NCBI GenBank assembly: GCA_964427425.1
Contig: CAYRUD010000010.1
Span: 59,048-123,047, forward strand
Direction of reading: 5' to 3'
DNA: 64,000 bases
Source of the DNA: CAYRUD01 sp964427425
Lineage (GTDB): Bacteria > Chlamydiota > Chlamydiia > Chlamydiales > FEN-1388
Part shown: positions 1 through 7,109 of the stretch, in pieces
Numbering within the stretch: the first letter of the stretch is position 1
Layout of the letters: each line of letters starts with the position of its first letter
Position numbers and translations under genes: made by a program
The notes under the pieces: generated by a model
Seen by the model: only the letters and a program-made list of their open reading frames with translations
What the model was told of the DNA's origin: nothing
Databases searched by the model: none

Positions 1-199
1 GGAGTGTATTGTTCATTTCATTGAATATCCTTCAACATTGCACCTCCTCTAATTTAAATTAAGAATTATTTATAATTCCTCTTATGTGCTTGTCTTGCTT
101 CTTCCTAGCAGAGTCTATGGGTCTTGTATATATTTACTTTAAAAGTTATATGAAAAGTTTGAGGTGTGTTTTCTGTAATTCTGAGGAGGTATGTCTATC

Positions 200-1447
200 A
201 TGAACATCGATCCAGTTTCCTTTGAAAAGTACATTGATGACATGCTAAGTAGAACAAATTCAACCAAGCTAATGATTGACGGAAGAGCTGTGAAGGCTTG
301 CAAGGATGCATTACAAGAGTATCAACAAAAGACTACTGAGCTGTATGATAAACGTAACATCTTTCGTAAATTTCTTTATTTCTTCGGAATAGGAATTTCA
401 CAAGAAGAGCGCGCTCAACTCCGTTGTATACGAAAAATCCGCTCTTTAAAGTCATTAGCCAAGCTATACACTGGTAATGGTAGTTTGCATGATTCGCTTA
501 CAACGTTTTTCAAGTCGGAAGTCAAGAAGGCACTAAAAGCCAGTGTTGATAAAGAGATAGCCTCAGATAAATTCCAAAAGATGCTTAAGGCAAGTTTCTA
601 TCCACCTACGAATGCCTCAAAAGCTGGATTAGAAGAAATTTCTGGTTCATCAACTTTCGGTCCAGTGATCTACTTTTTAGAGATGCTTCAAAAGTTTTCA
701 GAGAATTCTCAGCTAAGTCAAGATGATAAAGATAAAATCCAAAAACTTATAGAAAGCTTTTCTTTTAATAAAAAGATTGTTTGGAAAGCAGAAAAATCTA
801 GAACTGGGCCCTATCAAGATGGGATATGGTATAAGCCAAATGCAGTGGCAACTTTTTACACGAAATTAGATGAGCTCGATAAAGACACATCTCGTGAGAT
901 TTGTTTTACCTCATCTCAATTTCTTCAAGAAGAAGACAATACTGTTAGCGGACACGCCGTTCTTTTTTCTGTAAGAAGGCATCCTGAAAAAGAAGGCATC
1001 TTTTTAGTTCGAGAATACAATACTGGACATGGAGCTAGTATTTCGGGATCATCTATGTTAAATGGCTTCGGTAAAGCAATCTTTGGGGTGTTCCAGGGAA
1101 AAAAATTCTCTGAGGTATTCCAAAGATCATTAAAGACTGAAGTTGTTGAAAGTGAATTCTCGAGAAATCAGCTGATGAGCACTGATTTTGAGTCTGTATT
1201 ATCTGATGAGCTCTTTGCTTTTAAGACCGAAGATCAGATCGATTCAACGGATAGTAATGAAATCTTAACTCAATATAATGTATTCAAAGAGAAGAACAAG
1301 ATTCAAACAACTAAACCCATAAGCGTCGACTGCCAGTTTTTTGGAAACTGTGGTGTTGCAGCGCCACTTGCCTATATTAAGGATCGAATGGGAGAAGATC
1401 TCTTCGGCAAATTTAGAAGCTTCGTTGGCGATAATCTTGTGAAATAG
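200..1447 (+). CDS. Candidate effector with clan CE (ULP/YopJ-like) cysteine protease pattern, copy 1
   Basis: I do not recognise a named family; the protein is 415 residues and is a clear tandem paralogue of the next gene. Two blocks are strongly shared: one around His252 running to Glu272-Tyr-Asn (RREH-type block with HPEK and REYNTG), and one near the C terminus with Gln379-x-x-Gly-Asn-Cys384 followed by APLAY and DRMG. The order His, acidic/Asn about 20 residues later, then Gln and Cys near the C terminus is that of clan CE proteases such as ULP1, ChlaDub and YopJ; this is inference from motif order only, and the gap between Glu and Gln is longer than usual. The N-terminal half is helical and lysine-rich. 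I placed the start at ATG 200 because the GAGGAGG at 183-189 lies 10 bases ahead of it and only one base ahead of the ATG at 191. No signal peptide or membrane segment is visible. Confidence 0.75.
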   Translation: MNIDPVSFEKYIDDMLSRTNSTKLMIDGRAVKACKDALQEYQQKTTELYDKRNIFRKFLYFFGIGISQEERAQLRCIRKIRSLKSLAKLYTGNGSLHDSLTTFFKSEVKKALKASVDKEIASDKFQKMLKASFYPPTNASKAGLEEISGSSTFGPVIYFLEMLQKFSENSQLSQDDKDKIQKLIESFSFNKKIVWKAEKSRTGPYQDGIWYKPNAVATFYTKLDELDKDTSREICFTSSQFLQEEDNTVSGHAVLFSVRRHPEKEGIFLVREYNTGHGASISGSSMLNGFGKAIFGVFQGKKFSEVFQRSLKTEVVESEFSRNQLMSTDFESVLSDELFAFKTEDQIDSTDSNEILTQYNVFKEKNKIQTTKPISVDCQFFGNCGVAAPLAYIKDRMGEDLFGKFRSFVGDNLVK

Positions 1448-1815
1448 AGAAAAGCGATGTATTGAACTGGCTCAATTTTATCGCTTGGAAGATTTGAAAG
1501 ACTATCTAGCCATTCTGATGGCGTACGTTTGATTTGCTTTAAGCAGTGAAGATACTCCTTATTTTTAGCAGCTGACTTTAACAAGGAAGGGGCCCTTATC
1601 CTCTTTTTTTCGATGCAACGTTGGGTTGCAAGGGCAAAATGTTAAGAAAGCCTTGAGCAAATGAGCTGCTCTAATATCCTATATCTTATGCACGTGAGCA
1701 GCTTTGGGCCATCCTAATAAACCATCTCTTTATTATTTATTTAAAATAAGACTGTACCTCTAAGCGAAGCGATATGCACACAAGCTTCTAATAGTATATT
1801 GAGGTCCAATTGTAC
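1448..1815. other. Intergenic stretch with possible minus-strand gene remnant
   Basis: About 370 bases separate the two paralogues. On the minus strand, one frame stays open from about 1640 back into the end of the upstream gene and gives a protein-like composition (LLKSAAKNKEYLHCLKQ near 1535-1585, then PSEWLDSLSNLP). It has no convincing start codon with a ribosome binding site and collides with the 3' end of the upstream gene, so it is more likely decayed coding sequence or chance. The last 60 bases are AT-rich and hold the GAGGT at 1801-1805 that serves the next gene. Nothing else is evident. Confidence 0.3.
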
Positions 1816-3084
1816 ATGAAAATAGATAGGAATCAATTCACTCTATCTCTTTATGATTTTGAGAACTTCCTTGATCGGACGATAGCTCGCCCTGAATCGC
1901 TACAGAAGACACTTGATGGGAGAGTTATCAAAGTGCTGAAAGAGATGTCGCAGAGTCTTCAGAAAGAAACAGAGAAGTTATATGCGGAAAGGCCATTGTT
2001 CAGAAAAGTGTGTTATGCTTTAGGAAAGGGCTTATCGGATGAGGAACAAGCCAAGCTTCGCTGCATACAAAAGATCAAAAGAGTGAAAATATTGGCTAAG
2101 ACAGAGGCGATGAAAGGCTTGATCGCTAGGTCAGTTCTTGGTCTTGTCAAATCATGTTGTAAAGCAAGTCTATTAAATGAGATTCACAAGGAGCTGGATT
2201 CAGTCAAATTCAAGCAGTTTGCAATTGCAAGCTTGAAGGTCCCTCATGAACTCTCAGCATCTCAGGTAGAGTCTTTATCAGGCTCCTCATCCATTGCTCC
2301 AATTTCCTTTATATTAGAGCATTTGAATGAGTTTAAAAAGGTTTCAAGCCATAGTCAGAGCGATAAGCAATGTATTGATAAACTCATAGAAGGCTTTGAG
2401 TTCAATAAAAAGGTCTCATGGAAAGTACTGAAGTATAGCCATGAGGTTAGCTCTTGCTATTTCTGGTATAAGCTAAGCGCTGCCGCTCACTTCTACTCTA
2501 TCCTTGACTCACTAAAGAAAGATCCTGTAAAGGAAATTTGCTTTACCTCATCTCCTATTATATGCGTTGAGCATGGTATACGCAAAGGCCATGCCGTTCT
2601 TTTTGCGATCCGGCGTCACCCTGAGAAGGATGATCACTATTATATTCGAGAATATAACACAGGATATGGAGCGTGGCCAACTCTGAGCTCTGTGTTTAAG
2701 GGGATGATTTGGGGGACTATTGGAATGTTTAGAGGGAAAAACTTCTCTGATGAATTTCATCGCTCATTAAGACACACAATTTCGGAGCATCTTTTTACAG
2801 AAGAGAGTTTGACTGGGGATGAGTTTGAACGAGTTTTATCAGACGATCTTTTCGCTTTCAATTCTATTACGGATGCCCAAAGCTCAGAAGAAGAGTTTTT
2901 GCCTCTCTATAAAAAGTTTAAAGAAAAGCATGCAATTCAAGACCCAAGCTGTATTGCTCAACTGGATATAGAGATGCAGGTATTTGGTAACTGCGCAATG
3001 GCAGCGCCTTTAGCATATATGAAAGATCGAATGGGGGAGTCGTTATACATGAGATTTAAGAATTTCGTTGAGGCAAGAATTTAA
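1816..3084 (+). CDS. Candidate effector with clan CE (ULP/YopJ-like) cysteine protease pattern, copy 2
   Basis: This 422-residue protein is the tandem paralogue of the gene at 200-1447 and aligns along its whole length: the N-terminal LDGR block, the SGSS block in the middle, a GHAVLF block and the C-terminal FGNC block. Candidate catalytic residues sit at identical spacing in both copies: His259 to Glu279 is 20 residues, and Gln388 to Cys393 is 5. Conservation of exactly these positions while the intervening sequence diverges supports an enzymatic role, but the fold and activity are inferred. The start is ATG 1816, ten bases after GAGGT, rather than the TTG at 1810. The close tandem copies suggest a recent duplication. 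An alternative is a structural effector whose Cys and His are conserved for other reasons. Confidence 0.75.
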   Translation: MKIDRNQFTLSLYDFENFLDRTIARPESLQKTLDGRVIKVLKEMSQSLQKETEKLYAERPLFRKVCYALGKGLSDEEQAKLRCIQKIKRVKILAKTEAMKGLIARSVLGLVKSCCKASLLNEIHKELDSVKFKQFAIASLKVPHELSASQVESLSGSSSIAPISFILEHLNEFKKVSSHSQSDKQCIDKLIEGFEFNKKVSWKVLKYSHEVSSCYFWYKLSAAAHFYSILDSLKKDPVKEICFTSSPIICVEHGIRKGHAVLFAIRRHPEKDDHYYIREYNTGYGAWPTLSSVFKGMIWGTIGMFRGKNFSDEFHRSLRHTISEHLFTEESLTGDEFERVLSDDLFAFNSITDAQSSEEEFLPLYKKFKEKHAIQDPSCIAQLDIEMQVFGNCAMAAPLAYMKDRMGESLYMRFKNFVEARI

Positions 3085-3233
3085 TTCACTGATAGGCGGC
3101 GCTCTTTATACTAATCATTTTGCAATTCAGGGACGTTTAAGTTGTATCAATACTAGTATTTTCCTCGTTTTTGATCGCAAGAAAGGTAATTTTTAAGTAG
3201 AATCGTTGCCAATATTCGTTCGCGAAAAATAAA

Positions 3234-3290
3234 GAGCAAGGGTGAGGTGGATATGATTTTCGCCTCCTTCTTGCTCCTATAAAGTTTTTT
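3234..3290 (+). terminator. Hairpin plus T-run, terminator or ychF leader attenuator
   Basis: GAGCAAG at 3234-3240 pairs with CTTGCTC at 3270-3276, and an inner GAGG (3244-3247) pairs with CCTC (3263-3266). A run of six T follows at 3285-3290. It could end transcription from the upstream unknown gene or act as an attenuator in front of ychF. Confidence 0.5.
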
Positions 3291-3292
3291 AG

Positions 3293-3317
3293 TTCTTTCA
3301 ACGCAATATTGAAAGAA
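3293..3317 (+). repeat. Perfect 9-bp inverted repeat in the ychF leader
   Basis: TTCTTTCAA at 3293-3301 and TTGAAAGAA at 3309-3317 are separated by seven bases and end 45 bases upstream of the ychF start codon. It directly follows the T-run of the preceding hairpin. It may be an operator or an RNA stem near the ribosome binding region; the function is not known. Confidence 0.4.
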
Positions 3318-3362
3318 TATGCAAGCAATCTCGATTCAAGAACCTTATTTTGGATTTCTCTT

Positions 3363-4463
3363 ATGGCTGGTCTTTCGTGCGGTATTGTCGGTCTTCCCAA
3401 TGTTGGCAAATCAACTCTTTTTAATGCTTTAACAGCGTCAAAAGCGGCCGAAGCGGCAAATTATCCGTTTTGCACAATTGATCCGAATGTTGGCGTCGTG
3501 CCAGTTGTTGATGAAAGATTAGACCGTCTTTCTGAACTCTCAAAGAGCCAAAGAGTTCTTTATGCGACGACTGAGTTTGTTGACATCGCAGGGCTTGTTG
3601 AGGGCGCTTCAAAAGGCGAAGGCTTAGGAAACGCCTTTTTGTCTCACATCCGAGAGACCGACGCTATCGTACAAGTTGTTCGATGTTTCGAATCAAGTGA
3701 TATCATCCACGTTAAAGGAAGAGTCAATCCGATCGAAGATATTGAGATTATTAATTTAGAGCTTATTTTATCAGACCTGGCTTCGTGCGAAAGCAGCATT
3801 GCTCGAATCGAGAAGCAAGTAAAAACTAAAAAAGAGCTTGTTCCTGTATTCGAAGCGCTTCAAAAGGTAAAGGCGCACCTCGATGAGAGCCGTCCTGTTC
3901 GGACTCTTCAGCTAACTGATGAGGAGAAAGAACATCTTAAGCCTTATCGATTCTTGACATCGAAGAAAGTACTCTATGTATGCAATGTCTCTGAGCAAGA
4001 AGTGCCTCACATGGAGAACGAATATGTTCGTCAGGTGCGAGAGTATGCTCAAAAAGAGGGCAACAGTATCGTTCCACTCTGTGCAAGCTTAGAATACGAG
4101 ATCTCTCAACTCGATCCGAACGACAGAAAAGATTTCTTAGAGAGCGTAGGATTGAAAGAGTCAGGTCTTCAAAGGCTTGTCAAGGCGTCTTTTGATCTGT
4201 TAGGCCTTATGACTTTTATCACGACAGGCGAGATTGAGACTCGTGCTTGGACTATCCCGCAAGGGACGCCTGCTGTTGAGGCTGCAGGAAAAATTCACAG
4301 CGATATCCAAAGAGGATTCATTCGAGCTGAAGTGATCTCATACGATGACTTTATAGCATGTGGTGGAAGAGCTCGTGCAAAAGAGCTTGGTAAGGCTCGT
4401 GCTGAAGGAAAAGAGTATATTATGAAAGATGGCGATGTGGTACTCTTCTTGCACAGTTCTTAA
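3363..4463 (+). CDS. ychF: Ribosome-binding ATPase YchF (OBG-family NTPase)
   Basis: YchF/Ola1 proteins are cytoplasmic P-loop NTPases that prefer ATP and bind the ribosome, with roles in translation and stress response. The N terminus carries the G1 motif GLPNVGKST and the switch region with DIAGLVEGASKGEGLG, followed by the coiled-coil arm and a C-terminal TGS domain ending in the family-typical KDGDVVLF. The family is normally 363-366 residues and begins directly before the CGIVGLPNVGKST segment, so I chose ATG 3363, giving 366 residues; the longer TTG-initiated frame from 3309 lacks support. No strong Shine-Dalgarno sequence precedes it. Two stem-loops lie in the leader just upstream. The gene is followed after 59 bases by an rRNA methyltransferase gene on the same strand and may be cotranscribed with it. 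Confidence 0.95.
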   Translation: MAGLSCGIVGLPNVGKSTLFNALTASKAAEAANYPFCTIDPNVGVVPVVDERLDRLSELSKSQRVLYATTEFVDIAGLVEGASKGEGLGNAFLSHIRETDAIVQVVRCFESSDIIHVKGRVNPIEDIEIINLELILSDLASCESSIARIEKQVKTKKELVPVFEALQKVKAHLDESRPVRTLQLTDEEKEHLKPYRFLTSKKVLYVCNVSEQEVPHMENEYVRQVREYAQKEGNSIVPLCASLEYEISQLDPNDRKDFLESVGLKESGLQRLVKASFDLLGLMTFITTGEIETRAWTIPQGTPAVEAAGKIHSDIQRGFIRAEVISYDDFIACGGRARAKELGKARAEGKEYIMKDGDVVLFLHSS

Positions 4464-4522
4464 TGAAATATTACCTAAATGATGATTCTTTTTAGAATCC
4501 AAAGCATGAAAGCTGTACGTAC

Positions 4523-5761
4523 ATGAATCTTTTTATAACTTGCGCAATCGGCTTGGAAAAAGCCTTAGAGCTTGAGTTGAAGAAATTTCCATCTCTTTCC
4601 TCGATACAGCGAGGAAAGGGAGGATGCTTCGCCTGCTCCGAAGAGACAAATCTCTCACTCGTCATTGAATTAAACTTAGCCCTTCGTACTGCGAATAGGG
4701 TGCTTATCGAGATAGTCCGGATTTCAAATCCAACGAAAGCGTCTCTCTTCCAAACTCTCTTTGAGGTAAACTGGAAGGAGTATTTTCCTACTCCATACAC
4801 TTTTGCGATCGAAGTTCCTTTCTCCCAGCATCCTGATTTTGTAAACACGATGTTTGCAGCTCAGTTTATGAAGGATGCTATCTGCGACCGTTTGAGAAAA
4901 GATACAGGCGCAAGACCTTCTATTGATCCTAAAAATCCACAAATTCGTTTCCAAGCTCTTTTAGGGGCTAAGGAAGCTGTTTTTTACTTTGACAGTTCAA
5001 ACATTCCTCTTTTCAAGCGTGGTTATCGCTCAGAAGGTGGCGGGATTGCTCCATTAAAAGAGACTGTAGCTTCTGCGCTTCTCATGCTGAGCGGCTTTGA
5101 TCCTGAAAAAGATGTCTTACTCGATCCTTGCGCAGGAAGTGGAACCTTTGTGATTGAAGCGCTTCTTATGTCGAAGAGGGTAGCTCCAGGACTTTTGCGA
5201 AAAGAGTTTGGCTATAAGCTTCATCCTCTTTTTACACCTGAGCTCGAGCTTGCAGTCAAAAAGAAACTCGAAAGCGAAATTTTAGACGATTCCGCCTCCT
5301 ATCCTCGACCTTACGCTATTGAAAAAGAAGCATCCGTCTTCAGGTCTCTTCAACAGGCGATTGTAAAATCAGGTTGTATGGGCTCAATCCATTCGATAAA
5401 AGGCGATTTTCGAGCGATCCCGCCTCGAGAGGTTAAAGCTGGAGAGGATGTTGTAGGTCCAACATTCATTGCGGCAAACCCTCCATATGGCGTACGGATT
5501 CAATCATCGCCTCGAGAGCTTCAACAGCTTTATGCCGATTTAGGCCGTTACATGAAGCTTATCTTTGGCAAGAAAGGCGGCAAGGGCGCGCTCTTAATTC
5601 CGAATGCTCCGGAGCTTTCTCGCTCTATCGGTCTTCGATACTATGAGTCGATTCCAGTATTCCAAGGCGGGCTTGACTGTGTATGGCAGACATACACTAT
5701 TCACGCCGCCAAGGATCGAGAGGAGAGAAGGGAAAAAGATTCATTTCGGTATCAAGACTAA
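4523..5761 (+). CDS. rlmL: 23S rRNA guanine-N2 methyltransferase, RlmL/YpsC type (THUMP plus UPF0020)
   Basis: The 412-residue protein has an N-terminal ferredoxin-like and THUMP region (about residues 1-155) for RNA binding, then a class I SAM-dependent methyltransferase. Diagnostic sites are the FKRGYR block, the SAM-binding motif DPCAGSGTF near residue 204, and the catalytic NPPYG motif near residue 323, all typical of RlmL N-terminal domains and Bacillus YpsC. Such enzymes make m2G in 23S rRNA, position 2445 in E. coli. The RlmK half fused in E. coli RlmKL is absent, as in most non-gammaproteobacteria. Its exact target here is inferred. It follows ychF closely on the same strand. Confidence 0.85.
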   Translation: MNLFITCAIGLEKALELELKKFPSLSSIQRGKGGCFACSEETNLSLVIELNLALRTANRVLIEIVRISNPTKASLFQTLFEVNWKEYFPTPYTFAIEVPFSQHPDFVNTMFAAQFMKDAICDRLRKDTGARPSIDPKNPQIRFQALLGAKEAVFYFDSSNIPLFKRGYRSEGGGIAPLKETVASALLMLSGFDPEKDVLLDPCAGSGTFVIEALLMSKRVAPGLLRKEFGYKLHPLFTPELELAVKKKLESEILDDSASYPRPYAIEKEASVFRSLQQAIVKSGCMGSIHSIKGDFRAIPPREVKAGEDVVGPTFIAANPPYGVRIQSSPRELQQLYADLGRYMKLIFGKKGGKGALLIPNAPELSRSIGLRYYESIPVFQGGLDCVWQTYTIHAAKDREERREKDSFRYQD

Positions 5762-5860
5762 TATTGTTTAGATATTGAAAATTGTCGTTTTATTTTTTAA
5801 ATTTCTTTGCTTAATTCAAGTAAAGATCGATGTTTTTAGGTTTTTATTAGGTTAGGAAGT

Positions 5861-7030
5861 ATGAAGCAACAGTCACACGGAGCCTATATACTCTCAGTAG
5901 GGTTGGCGATGTTCTCGATGTTTTTCGGCGCTGGAAACGTGGTGTTTCCACTCCTCGTTGGAGCAGAATCCGAAGGACATATTATTGCGGCTCTCTTGGG
6001 GCTCTGTTTGACAGCGATTGGCGTTCCATTCCTAGGACTATATGCTATGACCTTCTTCGATGGTGAGTACCGGCCATTTTTTGAACGGGCAGGTCTTCGT
6101 AGTGGATTTGCGATTATTGCGATCCTCATGGGTCTTTTAGGGCCATTTGGAGCTTTGCCTCGGTGTGTGGCTCTTTCATACTCAACGTTTAGTACATTTC
6201 TTCCATCGATCTCAGCAGTGTCTTTTTCTCTTGTTTCGATAATTGTTATCTACGTTCTCTCTGTAAAGAAATCGAAAGTTGTTGAGATTTTAGGCGTGTG
6301 GCTGACGCCACTTCTCCTCATTTCATTGGCGGCAATCGTCATCCGTGGGATCTTTTTCGCAGATGAAATGCATACAGAGCCAGCGTATGATTCCTTGAAG
6401 GCGTTTACAATAGGCTTGACCTCTGGCTATCACACTATGGACTTGATAGGAGCGTTCTTCTTCTGCCACTTTGTAGTTAATTCTCTGAAGAAGATCTCTC
6501 TTCATAATGGCCATATCGACCGCTCTCTTCTTGCAAAGAATACACTCTATGCATCCTCTATAGGAGCGGTCCTTTTAGCATTAGTCTACGGCGGTCTCGC
6601 TTATGTTGCAGCGCACCATAATGAGGTATTGGATGGGGTATCTTCTGATAAGGCTTTAGGTGTATTGGCGTATCACTTCCTCGGATCTTGGGGTGGTGTT
6701 GTCACCTGTGTTGCGGTTGTCTTAGCATGCTTGACAACTGCTATTGCCCTAGCCGCGGTCTTTGCAGAGTTTCTTCATAGAGACGTCTTTTTTTCGAAGA
6801 TCTCTTATAAGGCAAGCTTAAGTCTGACTTTGGCTATCAGCTTCTTTGTCTCGATTCTTGAATTTCAAGGTATCTTTAGACTTCTTGCTCCGATCGTTCA
6901 GGTGATGTATCCATCTCTCATCGTCTTATCAATCGCGAATATCTTAGCTAAGAGCTACGGTATTGCGATCAGCACACGCGCAACCTTCGTAATGGTCCTT
7001 CTCACTATCGCCGCGGCGCTTCTCTCGTAA
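5861..7030 (+). CDS. brnQ: Branched-chain amino acid:cation symporter, BrnQ/LIVCS family
   Basis: This is a 389-residue integral inner membrane protein with about twelve hydrophobic segments. The start, with the block GLAMFSMFFGAGNVVFPL, is the signature of the LIVCS family of leucine, isoleucine and valine symporters; a second conserved block with GLTSGYHTMDLIGAFFF lies near residue 190. The start ATG 5861 is preceded by TAGGAAG. Import of branched-chain amino acids fits an obligate intracellular lifestyle with lost biosynthesis. The protein is a little shorter than E. coli BrnQ (439) but apparently intact. A good rho-independent terminator lies just downstream and is shared with the convergent BTB gene. 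Confidence 0.93.
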   Translation: MKQQSHGAYILSVGLAMFSMFFGAGNVVFPLLVGAESEGHIIAALLGLCLTAIGVPFLGLYAMTFFDGEYRPFFERAGLRSGFAIIAILMGLLGPFGALPRCVALSYSTFSTFLPSISAVSFSLVSIIVIYVLSVKKSKVVEILGVWLTPLLLISLAAIVIRGIFFADEMHTEPAYDSLKAFTIGLTSGYHTMDLIGAFFFCHFVVNSLKKISLHNGHIDRSLLAKNTLYASSIGAVLLALVYGGLAYVAAHHNEVLDGVSSDKALGVLAYHFLGSWGGVVTCVAVVLACLTTAIALAAVFAEFLHRDVFFSKISYKASLSLTLAISFFVSILEFQGIFRLLAPIVQVMYPSLIVLSIANILAKSYGIAISTRATFVMVLLTIAAALLS

Positions 7031-7060
7031 GTAAGAGTTTTACTTGCTGTCAGCTGAAAG

Positions 7061-7095
7061 AAAAAGGGCATCCTGCATATAGGATGCCCTTTTTT
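7061..7095. terminator. Bidirectional rho-independent terminator between brnQ and the BTB gene
   Basis: GGGCATCCT (7066-7074) and AGGATGCCC (7081-7089) form a perfect 9-bp stem with a six-base loop. Six T follow on the plus strand at 7090-7095 and five A precede at 7061-7065, so it can serve both convergent genes. Confidence 0.9.
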
Positions 7096-7109
7096 ATTAT
7101 GAGTTAGGA

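Noticed and set aside
1..199. Feature at the left edge
   Set aside because: AT-rich non-coding DNA ahead of the first gene; no tRNA, promoter consensus or open frame I can support.
1372..1584. Minus-strand 70-codon frame at the end of the first gene
   Set aside because: No ribosome site and it overlaps the conserved C-terminal motif region of the plus-strand gene; kept only as a possible remnant.
3137..3409. Minus-strand 90-codon frame over the ychF leader
   Set aside because: Overlaps the ychF start in antisense and has a composition expected of a shadow frame.
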